From CAJGDV01 sp036667875 (GTDB lineage Bacteria > Bacillota_I > Bacilli_A > RF39 > UBA660), in the NCBI GenBank assembly GCA_036667875.1, contig JAVWTD010000009.1, positions 1 through 32,291 of the forward strand: a DNA stretch of 32,291 bases, written 5' to 3'. Within the stretch, counting starts at the first letter, position 1, and each line of letters begins with the position of its first letter. A model generated the notes under the pieces. It ran no database searches. It was given only the letters and a program-made list of their open reading frames with translations, and was not told the origin of the DNA. Below are positions 1 through 9,197 of this stretch, piece after piece. A program made the position numbers and the translations under genes.

Positions 1-132
1 AAATCAATGATTATTTTGTTTATTTGTTTATTAAGTTATTTGAATAAGTAAATGTAACCCTAAATTTTACTGTAGTTTCATTTAATACTTTAAGTAACAT
101 TTATTAATTTTAGTGTTGATTTTAAATATGAA

Positions 133-158
133 AAAAAACACCACACTTGATGTTTTTT
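133..158 (-). terminator. Rho-independent terminator of the restriction-like operon
   Basis: A 10-bp stem (133-142 with 149-158, one G-U wobble in the RNA) and a 6-base loop lie just after the stop codon of the helicase-methyltransferase gene. The 3' arm ends in a T-run on the minus strand. Bases 1-132 beyond it are very AT-rich and I see no gene there. Confidence 0.7.
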
Positions 159-164
159 ATATTT

Positions 165-3100
165 TTATTTGTCAGCAGTTACTTCAGATTTTATAAGAAG
201 TTTAATATATTCTCTTTCTTCTTCAGTAAGATTGTATTTATCAAATAATATTTCGTCTATTTCTGCTGTAGATTTTTTCCAGTTAATTTCACTATTTTGA
301 CTAAAATTTTGCATTGGTATAAATGAATATACTTTAGCTGTAGTATGTTGTGTAATTTTTTTTAATCCTAACATAAAATGGAAAAATCTTGTCTGTGTAT
401 ATATTGCAACATTATATGCTTCAATTTCAGTTTCAAACGGTCCATATATAATATATGTTTCTGTACATGTAGTATTAGGCTTACCTATAATGGGTTTTAC
501 CCAATCTGTACTACTATCACCAGACCCTATTGCTTCTGGAACGTAAACTTTCCATTTATCAACCCACTCTTTATTTCTTAATATTTGATTTCTTGAAATA
601 TATCCAGTTCTTTGATTTGCATAAATTTTAATATTTTTTTCATCTTTACTTTTTTCTATAAAATCTATGAAATTTGTAGCTAACCCAAAAGGTTTTCTTG
701 AACTAACAAAATTACTAAATGGTTCGAAATTATTAGTTGTAACTTTATTTATAATTGTTATTGCTTCATTATATCTTATAAATACATCACAATTATCTTC
801 TAATAAGTATCTTTCCATACTTGAAGTATTACATTCATCAACATGAGTTACAACATTACATTTTCCTTCAGAATTGTTATTTCTTAAAAAGTAACTTACC
901 CCACCTTTAATTTCTACTCCTGGAAAGCATTCACTTGCATTAATATAATCATGTAGAATTCTTATTTTTTTATCTTTTAACATTTTTTCTCTAAACGAGT
1001 CTAGTCCTTTACCCCCGGCAAACCATCTAGAAGGTGAAATCATTGTTAGATAGTTAGGATTCATTTTTATTGCACTTTCTATAAAAACATTATAGACCGG
1101 TTTAGCACTAGCACCATGACCATCATCCATCAATTGATATGGTGGATTTCCAATAATTGCATCAAATTTCATTTTTTCACCTTCCTTATTCCAAGTATTT
1201 GGAGATAATATTTTATTAATAATTTTTTCGTTATTATTAACTAATTCTTCTATTATGTTATTAATACTTATAATATTAAATTTTTCATTATTATAACCTA
1301 GTAAAGTTCTTTTTGTAATAGATTTAGCCATATCGGTTTTACATAAAACATATATATTATTTTCTATTGTTTTGTTCCAAATTGCTTTTTCTAATTCTCT
1401 ATTTAGTTCATCAGATTTATAGTTTTTTGTTTTTTCTTTATATAAACTATAAGTAACATATAAAGGATATAAACCTGTTTTAGAATTTATTTCTAAAATT
1501 TTTGAATCTTCGGATAAAATATCTTTAGTAATGTCTCCATTATCAATGAATATTGGTTCTTCTACAGTAACTATATACTTTTTACCATCACTATCGCTAT
1601 CAAAAAAATTATATCCACCAATAGTATCACCTAAATGCATATTAACAGTTCGCCAAGGTGTAAGAACTGTTTCTTTGTCTGGATTTCTAAAAGTTGCAAA
1701 GATTTCAGAAATTTTTTGAACTCTTTCATCTGGTGATAAAGAATCAGCATAAAGTGTTTTATTTCTTATCTGACGTCCTGCTTCTATAAATATCTCTTGA
1801 TCGTAATATTTTGAAAAATCCCTAAACATTTCCTTAGTTACACCTCTTGGCATAAATTCATTCCAAGATTCGTCATCAATAATTTTAATAAAATTATCAC
1901 AGTTTATTTCTTCTTCTGCGTCTATATTAGCACCATAAATTAATAATGGAATTCTAATTGAAATTCCCCTCAAAATCGATATAGCAGTAGATGCTTGGTC
2001 CTTTTGTTTCTTCAAGTCTTCTAATTTTGCTTTATCTTCAACACTTAATTCTATTTTAGGTTTTTTATTAAGTTTTTCAAGAACTTCATATTCTTCCGAA
2101 GTAAATCCCTGTCTATTTATATCTATTTCATTAACTTTTTTAGATTGTTTACTTGCACCAACAATTTTTTGTAATTCTTCAAATTTTTCTAATTCTAACC
2201 CATCTAATTTTAGAAGATTATCATTATAAATTTTTATATCATCAAACCCGTTTTGTACAACTCTATTAGCATAACTCTTTTTAAGTTGTTGAAGCATTGT
2301 ATTAACATTATATGGAACCATACTTGAACCACTTATAGCAATTACAGGACAATAGTTTAAAAATTTACCCATTTCTTTTTTTGAATTAGTAGAACCAGCT
2401 TTTATAGAAAGTTGTCCAGCTTCGGCTACCATTTTCAAAGTTCTATCAGGAGCAAAATCAAAAACATAACATTCATCTTTAATTTTTCCATTAAATTTAG
2501 CTGGTGTTTGTACCCTAAAAATTGTTTGTAAATAATTGGAAGCCGATGTAGAATAGGTTCCAGATAACATAAACACAGCTGTCCATTCTGGAACGCTTAC
2601 TCCAGTTGTTAATTTTCCACAAGATAAAATAATAGTATAATTTTCGTCGAAGTTATTTCCTATTGCATCTTGAACAGCTTTTAATGCATCATTATAATTT
2701 TCTTCTTCATCGCCAGAACCAGCAACATTAACAATTTTAAATTGTCCAAATATTTCATGACTTTTTAATAATTTACTTAATGCTTTAGCTTCCTTTACTC
2801 CTGGTAACATCCATAATGAATGTCTAAAATAATTTCTATATTCATTAGTAGAATAAGGATAATTGCTAAATTCATCTTCTTTACAAATTAAATTTATAAA
2901 AGATAACACATCATTTTCGTGAACGAAATCACCTATATTAATATTATCAGGTATATGTTTTCCATCATTTTCTATATTTCCTGTCCATGTTCTAAAGAAC
3001 TCTCTAAAATTAAATGCCTTATCCGCAATATCTTCATAACCGCCAATAAGTTTATTTAGATTATAAGTAAAAATATTTAATCTAGGCAATTCTTCGTATG

Positions 3101-4163
3101 GATTGGAATCACAATAATTATTTAAATACCATTTTTCTTTTGCTTCTTGTTCCATTACATAATCCCAAGTATATATCTCATTTTCATTATAATCTGCTAA
3201 TAAATTAAATGGCGTTCCAGATAATTCTAATACTTTTGTTGGATAATCATTTTTATTTTTTATTATCCCTTCTAATGTGTTTTGACCATGTATTGTCTTT
3301 GTACCTTCATGTGCTTCATCTATTACTACAAAATCCCAATCTATATCAAAAATGTTTTCATTTTTAATATATTTTCCACCTACGGCGTCAGATCCGCCTA
3401 AATCTTGTAATGAAGCAAAATATATAAATTTACGGTCTCCCTTAATTAAATTTTCTAGACTTTCACCTCTTAATTTCGAACCAAACAAACAAGCATCATC
3501 TTTAGTGAAAATTAAATTAAAATCATCAAACCAGCCTTTACTTACAACAGGTCTATGAGTAATAATAATTGTTCTTTTTGCGTTTAATCGTTTAGATACT
3601 TCTAACGCTGTCAATGTCTTACCAAATCTCATCTTAGCATTCCATAGCATTCTATTACCTTTTTTAAATTGTTTCATTGTTGATTCTACCGCTTCAATTT
3701 GTTCAGGTCTAAATATAATCGGATTTTTCCCATCACTAATTTCATCATTATTTAAAGACTTCCTACCTTTTTTTACGGCTTCAATTGCCTTAATAGTTGT
3801 TTCTAAATCAATTTCAAACCATTCATTTTGTTTTTTCTTTGTATCAAAACATTTTTTATCTTTTCCACTTCTTTTTAAAAGTGTGTGTATATTGTGATCT
3901 CTGAATAGCTGACCAGAATTAGTCACAGCTAACTCTGTATGTAACAATTCATATGCAATACCGGCTGTAACAGTATATTGATTAATTCTATTTTGAGCTG
4001 CCCCATTTAATATTTCACAATTAGTTTGAAGTTCATCTTTACTTTTATTAGTATGAACAGTTGCATCACCTATTTTCAAAAAACCTTTATGATTTTCATC
4101 GTTGATTCTAAAAACATATATTACTTTATATTTAAAAGTTGACAAGAATTTATTATTTCCCAT
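165..4163 (-). CDS. GIY-YIG-like nuclease / SF2 helicase / Eco57I-type DNA methyltransferase fusion
   Basis: This 1332-residue protein is probably the restriction and modification subunit of a DNA defence system. Residues ~10-125 resemble the T5orf172 type of GIY-YIG nuclease: VIYVF, then LKIGDAT, then Arg59, ending in EWFEID. Residues ~150-620 are a superfamily 2 helicase with Walker A KMRFGKT (~177-183), DEAH (282-285), LSGTP (~315) and a motif VI-like QTIFRVQTP. The last ~500 residues are an Eco57I-like amino-methyltransferase with a motif-X-like TPWRTV (~835), an unusual motif I EINSKTGLYPLY (~891) and catalytic NPPY (1006-1009), followed by a likely target-recognition tail. An AGGAGG ribosome site precedes the ATG, which overlaps the end of the upstream gene by 11 bases, implying translational coupling. 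Domain calls are from motifs; nuclease activity is inferred. An in-frame internal start at 1172 is described separately. Confidence 0.85.
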   Translation of the reverse strand: MGNNKFLSTFKYKVIYVFRINDENHKGFLKIGDATVHTNKSKDELQTNCEILNGAAQNRINQYTVTAGIAYELLHTELAVTNSGQLFRDHNIHTLLKRSGKDKKCFDTKKKQNEWFEIDLETTIKAIEAVKKGRKSLNNDEISDGKNPIIFRPEQIEAVESTMKQFKKGNRMLWNAKMRFGKTLTALEVSKRLNAKRTIIITHRPVVSKGWFDDFNLIFTKDDACLFGSKLRGESLENLIKGDRKFIYFASLQDLGGSDAVGGKYIKNENIFDIDWDFVVIDEAHEGTKTIHGQNTLEGIIKNKNDYPTKVLELSGTPFNLLADYNENEIYTWDYVMEQEAKEKWYLNNYCDSNPYEELPRLNIFTYNLNKLIGGYEDIADKAFNFREFFRTWTGNIENDGKHIPDNINIGDFVHENDVLSFINLICKEDEFSNYPYSTNEYRNYFRHSLWMLPGVKEAKALSKLLKSHEIFGQFKIVNVAGSGDEEENYNDALKAVQDAIGNNFDENYTIILSCGKLTTGVSVPEWTAVFMLSGTYSTSASNYLQTIFRVQTPAKFNGKIKDECYVFDFAPDRTLKMVAEAGQLSIKAGSTNSKKEMGKFLNYCPVIAISGSSMVPYNVNTMLQQLKKSYANRVVQNGFDDIKIYNDNLLKLDGLELEKFEELQKIVGASKQSKKVNEIDINRQGFTSEEYEVLEKLNKKPKIELSVEDKAKLEDLKKQKDQASTAISILRGISIRIPLLIYGANIDAEEEINCDNFIKIIDDESWNEFMPRGVTKEMFRDFSKYYDQEIFIEAGRQIRNKTLYADSLSPDERVQKISEIFATFRNPDKETVLTPWRTVNMHLGDTIGGYNFFDSDSDGKKYIVTVEEPIFIDNGDITKDILSEDSKILEINSKTGLYPLYVTYSLYKEKTKNYKSDELNRELEKAIWNKTIENNIYVLCKTDMAKSITKRTLLGYNNEKFNIISINNIIEELVNNNEKIINKILSPNTWNKEGEKMKFDAIIGNPPYQLMDDGHGASAKPVYNVFIESAIKMNPNYLTMISPSRWFAGGKGLDSFREKMLKDKKIRILHDYINASECFPGVEIKGGVSYFLRNNNSEGKCNVVTHVDECNTSSMERYLLEDNCDVFIRYNEAITIINKVTTNNFEPFSNFVSSRKPFGLATNFIDFIEKSKDEKNIKIYANQRTGYISRNQILRNKEWVDKWKVYVPEAIGSGDSSTDWVKPIIGKPNTTCTETYIIYGPFETEIEAYNVAIYTQTRFFHFMLGLKKITQHTTAKVYSFIPMQNFSQNSEINWKKSTAEIDEILFDKYNLTEEEREYIKLLIKSEVTADK
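1170..1187 (-). promoter_or_regulatory. Internal Shine-Dalgarno and in-frame ATG inside the methyltransferase
   Basis: On the minus strand AAGGAAGGTG stands five bases before an ATG (1172-1170) that is in frame at residue 998. The residues that follow are KFDAIIGNPPY, so initiation here would give a ~335-residue protein starting exactly at the catalytic motif IV. The site is plain in the sequence; its use is inferred. Confidence 0.5.
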
Positions 4164-5139
4164 TTTGATTCCTCCTATTTAGCAAAGATATAAACTTAAT
4201 TTTACGATTAGTACTCCAATTCATAACTTTACAATAAATTCCATTATGCAAAGTTACTCTATTCTTTTTACATCCTATACATTCATTTTCAATAATTTCA
4301 TCACCAAACAATGTGTAATTAATAATTACATTATTTTTACAACTGTTTGGTACTGTAAATTTTATACCATCCATTTGCCATACATTCCATGATATAATTT
4401 CAGCAATTTGTTTTAATTCTTCCAAATTAGGAAAATCATTAAATTTAAATTTAAAATTATCAATAAATGTATATAATAAATTTTCTCTAGCTATCAATAA
4501 ATTATCGCCTTGCCACTCATAAGCATAAATTGATTTATAGGTTTTAACAACATAATCAAACCATTCATTCTTATCATCTACATTTTCATTTAAAACTCTA
4601 AATTTACGATCTAATAATCCAATCCTATTTGTTACATCAATAATATCACCAGTAACAGTATCATATCTACTTACTAAGTATGGAGCTTCTCCACACGAAA
4701 TTTCTAAGCGAATGGAAGTTAAATAATCTTCCCATGTTTTGTCGTTTTTAAATTTAATTTTATTATTGTTTGTAATCCACGTATTTTCTTTTTCAGTATT
4801 AAATACATTTTGATATCCAAACCATTCATTGTCAATCAAATTATTTTGTTTATTACATATCCATGATGGTGTGAATACTTCAGCTTTCTCTCTTGATCTT
4901 AATTGTTGTTCTTGTTTACTTTTTTTAATTCTAGGTCTGATAACTTGTCCGTGGTAACTTGTAATTTTTGAAATTGTGATTTCAGAATTAAACTTATATA
5001 AATCACCATACGATATATAATTATCAGTTGCCCATATAATATTTTTATCAGTAGTATTATCTTTTAATAAAATAGATAATATTTCACAATCTAAATTATA
5101 TATGTTGTTTTCTTTTACATCGACTGCTTCATTATCCAT
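4153..5139 (-). CDS. Restriction-modification partner subunit with methyltransferase motifs X and I
   Basis: The 328-residue protein resembles proteins annotated as 'restriction endonuclease subunit M'. AEVFTP (86-91) fits motif X. LEISCGEAPYL (~145-155) fits the SAM-binding motif I, and YAYEWQGDNLLIAREN (~205-220) fits the II/III region. No NPPY-type motif IV is present, so alone it looks like only the SAM-binding half of an Eco57I-class enzyme. The C-terminus has a CIGC pair (287, 290) and a further Cys303 that could bind metal. It is the first gene of a two-gene operon and its stop overlaps the start of the helicase-methyltransferase. An AAAGGCGG ribosome site precedes the ATG. Likely role: it pairs with the large subunit for SAM or DNA binding. 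The pairing is inferred; the motifs are visible. Confidence 0.7.
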   Translation of the reverse strand: MDNEAVDVKENNIYNLDCEILSILLKDNTTDKNIIWATDNYISYGDLYKFNSEITISKITSYHGQVIRPRIKKSKQEQQLRSREKAEVFTPSWICNKQNNLIDNEWFGYQNVFNTEKENTWITNNNKIKFKNDKTWEDYLTSIRLEISCGEAPYLVSRYDTVTGDIIDVTNRIGLLDRKFRVLNENVDDKNEWFDYVVKTYKSIYAYEWQGDNLLIARENLLYTFIDNFKFKFNDFPNLEELKQIAEIISWNVWQMDGIKFTVPNSCKNNVIINYTLFGDEIIENECIGCKKNRVTLHNGIYCKVMNWSTNRKIKFISLLNRRNQNGK

Positions 5140-5175
5140 TATATCTTCCGCCTTTCAAATAAAATCATTAATATT

Positions 5176-5184
5176 ATTATAACA
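5176..5184 (-). promoter_or_regulatory. Extended -10 promoter of the restriction-like operon
   Basis: TGTTATAAT on the minus strand is a perfect extended -10 element ~37 bases before the start codon at 5139. No good -35 box is present. Confidence 0.55.
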
Positions 5185-5242
5185 TAAAAACAATCTTTTT
5201 TATTGATTTGTATAAGGGAATGTACTCTATATTTGAATAATA

Positions 5243-5268
5243 GAAAAAAGAATGAACGAATCATTCTT
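5243..5268 (-). terminator. Terminator after the family 31 glycosidase
   Basis: An 8-bp stem (5248-5255 with 5261-5268), a 5-base loop and a T-run on the minus strand lie five bases after the stop codon at 5273. It separates the pyruvate kinase/glycosidase operon from the restriction-like operon. Confidence 0.85.
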
Positions 5269-5272
5269 CTTG

Positions 5273-7687
5273 TTACACTTCTTCAATATATTCAAGTAAT
5301 CTAATGAATAAAAGCATATACTTTCTTTCAAGTCCACTATTTTTTAGTTTTCTAATTTCAATTCTTTTTTTAGCAATCGAAATTTCACTAAATAATATTG
5401 AATCAATTTTAAATTTAAGTTCTGTATTTATTTGAAGATCTCCTAAGATATTTCTTATGTCTTCATTAATTAAACGGACTGCATCTATTTCAATGTCTTT
5501 TCCTTTACATGTGACTGTCAACTGACCGATTGATGAAATATCATTTATTTCAATAATAAAGTCTAGTTGATCTACCCATGATTTTACGGGAACTGCTGCG
5601 TTATTGAAGAAAGCCTCTACAGTATCTGCTGCTTTTGTGTTTCTAAATCTTATTTTGTAATTTCTTTTTGCGGGTACTATTCCTGATTTTCCTTCAACTG
5701 CTTTTATGACTACTGAGTAATTATTTTTTTGATAGTTATAGTCTATTGTTGTTAATAAATAGAATCCTTTGCGGTATAAGTCACTTAAACCATCGTCTTC
5801 ATATAATTTGTAGTTGTTACTTCTTCCTGGGAATATTTCTATTCCAAGGTCTACTGGTGGTGTTGTGTCATTTATTACTTCGTTATTACTAACGGGAATA
5901 ATTGCTCCACTTCTAGCAAATACTGGGTAATCTTCATCTCTAAAGAAAGCTATATATGATTTTCCACCATTAAATTTCTTTCCTGTTGTTATGTCATACC
6001 ATGTTCCTTCTGGTATGAAAAATTTGTGAATAGACCTATTCATAATATAGTCTTTAGGTTTTATTATAGGAGATACAAATAATTCTCCTCCGAAATAATA
6101 TTCATTTTTATAAAGTGGATCATCAAACATGTCAGGGAATTTATAATAAAGTGGTCTTACAATAGGTATTCCTTCCATGTGATATTTATATGCTTCAGAA
6201 TATAAATATGGAATTATTTGATGTCTATATTGAAGATATCTTTGTACAATCATATATGTTTTTATGTTCCATCTCCATGGTTCTCTTTTATAATATCTTC
6301 CACGGTCAGAACCAAATTTCATGATTGGTGAAAATACTCCAAGTTGAACGAATCTAGCGTATAGTTCGTTGTCTTCTATTCCTCTATAAAAGCCTCCTAT
6401 ATCGTGACTCCACCATGATACCCCTATGTTAGATGCATGTGCATTATGAAGTGGAATTGCTCTTAGCGTATCCCAACTTACTACTGTTCTTCCTGAATAC
6501 AATACAGGGTATCTATGAGCTGCTAATCCACCGTTATAACCGAGTATCATGGGTCTTCTTTTATAGTCTCTCATCATATCATAGAATTGATAATGTTTAA
6601 GTAAAAATAAACTACGAGAATCATTTTCATCATAGTAATCAACCCAATAGAAGTCTGTTCCAATTGTGTCAAGGGGATGAATAAATAATTTAATGTATAC
6701 ATCTATAAATTTAGGATCATACACGTTAAATGGTATTTTATCTGTATTATCTGGAGTTAAATAATTTTTGGCTTTATCATAAAAATCATCTATATTGAGT
6801 AGACCTTCTTTTGGATTTACATTAAGTCCTAATCGGATTCCTTTGGCATGTAAAAAGTTTATCATTCCAACTGGGTTTTCAAAGAGTGTTTTATCAAAAG
6901 TAAATCCTGATTGTGATAATTTTTTGTGTCCTAAGTCTTTTCTTTTGTGCCAATCTTTATCTAATAATAAAATAGATAAAGGTATTTCGTTGTGTTCAAA
7001 TGCTTCTACTAGTTTTTTGACATTTTCTTCATTGTATTTTTCGTTTTTACTCCACCAATTTCCTAAGGCATATCTTGGAATTAATCCAGGTTTACCTGTT
7101 AGTTTAAAATAGTCTTTTAAGCATAAATCAAAGTCGTTAAGATAAACAAAGACATAGGTATCTATTTCTTGTATTTCTCTTTCTGCTAGTTCTCCAGTTA
7201 CGGTAAAGACTTTGTTTTTACTGTCATCTATACTACAAAATCCATCGGTAGAAAATAAACTTTTTTGTAGTTTACCTTTTGTTTTTCCTACTGTTAGAAA
7301 ATCTTGGGGTGATGGAAAGTTTCTTACTTCTGGATGATTAAAGTGCCAAAATTTATCTGAATTATTAACAGAAATTTTCAGATTAGCTGTTGGATTTAAG
7401 GCTCCAGAGTTAAAGCTTTTTTCTTTTGTATAAAATAATGTGAAGTATGGAGTTTTTATTTCTAGATAAGAATTATCTTCTTTAGCTGCAAATTTGGGTT
7501 CATCAAAAACTCTATTCCAAACTAGTTCTGTTGGAGCATCTAAAAACTTTCCTGATTCGTTATACTCTAATCTAACTAAACGTTCTGACAAAATAGTTAT
7601 ACGATATTTTTCCCCTTTATATATACATTTTGAATCTGCAATTCCATCTTCTTGTTTTCTTTTAAATTGTTCTCCTAGATTATACAT
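5273..7687 (-). CDS. Glycoside hydrolase family 31 (alpha-glucosidase-like)
   Basis: The 804-residue protein has the GH31 layout: an N-terminal beta-sandwich (~1-195), a TIM barrel starting at PRYALGNWW (~204) and C-terminal beta domains from ~500. FYWVDYYDEND places the likely catalytic nucleophile at Asp350. The WWSHDIGG segment (~425-432) is typical of the family. Where classical members have the acid/base Asp in SGD, this protein reads YSGRT, with Arg400. It has no signal peptide, so it probably acts on imported oligosaccharides in the cytoplasm. A ~60-residue helical, Lys/Arg-rich tail ends the protein. It follows pyruvate kinase by 15 bases with a GGGGTG ribosome site, so the two are co-transcribed. 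Substrate (alpha-glucoside or alpha-xyloside) cannot be read from sequence. Confidence 0.88.
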   Translation of the reverse strand: MYNLGEQFKRKQEDGIADSKCIYKGEKYRITILSERLVRLEYNESGKFLDAPTELVWNRVFDEPKFAAKEDNSYLEIKTPYFTLFYTKEKSFNSGALNPTANLKISVNNSDKFWHFNHPEVRNFPSPQDFLTVGKTKGKLQKSLFSTDGFCSIDDSKNKVFTVTGELAEREIQEIDTYVFVYLNDFDLCLKDYFKLTGKPGLIPRYALGNWWSKNEKYNEENVKKLVEAFEHNEIPLSILLLDKDWHKRKDLGHKKLSQSGFTFDKTLFENPVGMINFLHAKGIRLGLNVNPKEGLLNIDDFYDKAKNYLTPDNTDKIPFNVYDPKFIDVYIKLFIHPLDTIGTDFYWVDYYDENDSRSLFLLKHYQFYDMMRDYKRRPMILGYNGGLAAHRYPVLYSGRTVVSWDTLRAIPLHNAHASNIGVSWWSHDIGGFYRGIEDNELYARFVQLGVFSPIMKFGSDRGRYYKREPWRWNIKTYMIVQRYLQYRHQIIPYLYSEAYKYHMEGIPIVRPLYYKFPDMFDDPLYKNEYYFGGELFVSPIIKPKDYIMNRSIHKFFIPEGTWYDITTGKKFNGGKSYIAFFRDEDYPVFARSGAIIPVSNNEVINDTTPPVDLGIEIFPGRSNNYKLYEDDGLSDLYRKGFYLLTTIDYNYQKNNYSVVIKAVEGKSGIVPAKRNYKIRFRNTKAADTVEAFFNNAAVPVKSWVDQLDFIIEINDISSIGQLTVTCKGKDIEIDAVRLINEDIRNILGDLQINTELKFKIDSILFSEISIAKKRIEIRKLKNSGLERKYMLLFIRLLEYIEEV

Positions 7688-7702
7688 GTAGCACCCCTTT
7701 TC

Positions 7703-9118
7703 TTAAATTTCTTCTATTTTCATAAAATTCGTATATTTTATTTCTTTAAATGGATATCCTCCTGTAATTATGTATTTATCTTTTTCTTCCATTTGTACTT
7801 CTTCACTTGTTTTCTTTTTAGATATTTCTATAATTTTATCAAATGTTTTTAATTCATCTATAAGGATAGGTAAAACGCCAAAATATAGTTGTAATGATTT
7901 TACTGTTTCAATATTAGGACTAGCTGCTATTATGGGACAGACTGGTCTATATCTGCTTATTTTTTTAGCGGTAAATCCACTCATTGTGGGAGCAAATATT
8001 GCTTTACAGTTTAAGTGAGATGCTGAGATACTAACGTTATGGGCTATCATTCCTGCGACATTATTTTCTTCGCTTCTTATGGCTCTATCCATAAAGTCAT
8101 TATAGTCAATATCTATTTCAGCACTTGTTAAGATTTTAGACATTGTTTCTACGGTTTCTATTGGGAATTTACCAATTGTAGTTTCACCTGATAACATTAC
8201 GGCGTCAGTTCCATCTAATACGGCATTAGCAACATCACTTACTTCTGCTCTAGTAGGAGTAATAGAATTTTCCATTGAGGACATCATTTCTGTTGCTACT
8301 ATGCTTACTTTACCCATTTTATGGCATTTATTAATAATTGCTTTTTGTATACCTGGTACTCTTTCTATAGGTAATTGTACTCCAAGATCTCCTCTGGCTA
8401 CCATTATTCCTTCACTATATTCTATAATATCATCTATATCTTCATAGGCTCTTTCATTTTCTATTTTTGCTATTATTCCTATATGGTCGTTTTCATTATT
8501 TATAAGGATATCATTTATTTCTAAAATGTTTTCACTTGTTTCTACAAAAGATAGTGCAAGAAAATCAATCCCAAGTTCACACGCAAATTTAATATCTTGT
8601 CTATCTTGGTCAGATACGAATGGTCTATTTAATCTTATTCCTACTGCATTTACATTTTTATTATCACTTATTTCTCCACCACTTATTACTAAACATAATA
8701 AGTAGTCTGCTCCTTTATCTATTACTTGTAAAACTATTTTTCCATCATTTATTTTTATAATTGTATCAAAGTTAACTTCTTTTAAAAGTTTTTTATAATT
8801 AACAGAAAATTTAGTAGAGTCTCCTAGTATTTCATCCATATAGATTCTAATTTTAGTTTTTTCTATTAGGTTTGCTTTTCCTGTCATAAACTTTCCTGTT
8901 CTTATTTCAGGTCCTCTTAAATCAAACATAATTGCTATATTTTTTTTCATTTCTGTATTTAATGAATCTATATTAAGTTTTAAATTACGACAAAAATCAT
9001 AACTGGCGTGTTTTAAGTTTACTCTTACTACATCTATACCTTGTTCTATTAGTTTTTTTAATATTTCTTTTGATTCACTAGCGGGTCCTATTGTTGCTAT
9101 TATTTTTGTCTTATTCAT
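7703..9118 (-). CDS. pyk: Pyruvate kinase, divergent
   Basis: This enzyme converts phosphoenolpyruvate and ADP to pyruvate and ATP, the last step of glycolysis. Its 471 residues carry the family landmarks: KIIATIGPAS at the N-terminus, FDLRGPEIRTG (65-75), the catalytic Lys in IIAKIEN, the metal-binding ARGDLG, the conserved Thr in VATEMM and PTRAEVSD. The substrate loop reads RVNLKHAS (32-39) where most enzymes have R-x-N-F-S-H-G, and DLRGPE replaces DTKGPE. Two of the usual K+ ligands (Ser and Thr) are therefore changed to Lys36 and Leu67, while the Glu typical of K+-dependent enzymes is kept. It is first in an operon with the downstream glycosidase. The sequence is clearly of the family, with an unusual monovalent cation site. 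Confidence 0.92.
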   Translation of the reverse strand: MNKTKIIATIGPASESKEILKKLIEQGIDVVRVNLKHASYDFCRNLKLNIDSLNTEMKKNIAIMFDLRGPEIRTGKFMTGKANLIEKTKIRIYMDEILGDSTKFSVNYKKLLKEVNFDTIIKINDGKIVLQVIDKGADYLLCLVISGGEISDNKNVNAVGIRLNRPFVSDQDRQDIKFACELGIDFLALSFVETSENILEINDILINNENDHIGIIAKIENERAYEDIDDIIEYSEGIMVARGDLGVQLPIERVPGIQKAIINKCHKMGKVSIVATEMMSSMENSITPTRAEVSDVANAVLDGTDAVMLSGETTIGKFPIETVETMSKILTSAEIDIDYNDFMDRAIRSEENNVAGMIAHNVSISASHLNCKAIFAPTMSGFTAKKISRYRPVCPIIAASPNIETVKSLQLYFGVLPILIDELKTFDKIIEISKKKTSEEVQMEEKDKYIITGGYPFKEIKYTNFMKIEEI

Positions 9119-9143
9119 ATCTTATTCACCTATTCTATTATAT

Positions 9144-9152
9144 ATTATACCA
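9144..9152 (-). promoter_or_regulatory. Extended -10 promoter of pyk
   Basis: TGGTATAAT on the minus strand ends 25 bases before the pyk start codon. The -35 region is weak, as expected for an extended -10 promoter. Confidence 0.55.
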
Positions 9153-9173
9153 TAACAAGTAGGATATAAATAC

Positions 9174-9197
9174 AAAAAAAACACTATTTTTTAGTGT
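9174..9197 (-). terminator. Terminator overlapping the yihY stop codon
   Basis: A 6-bp stem (9181-9186 with 9192-9197), a 5-base loop and a seven-base T-run on the minus strand. The TAG stop (9186-9184) is part of the stem. Confidence 0.85.

Noticed and set aside
165..5139. First reading: a methyltransferase simply cut into two genes, with SAM motifs only in the small subunit.
   Set aside because: The large protein has its own motif-X-like TPWRTV (~835) and a motif-I-like EINSKTGLYPLY (~891) before NPPY, so it is probably complete; only the internal-start product would be a true half.
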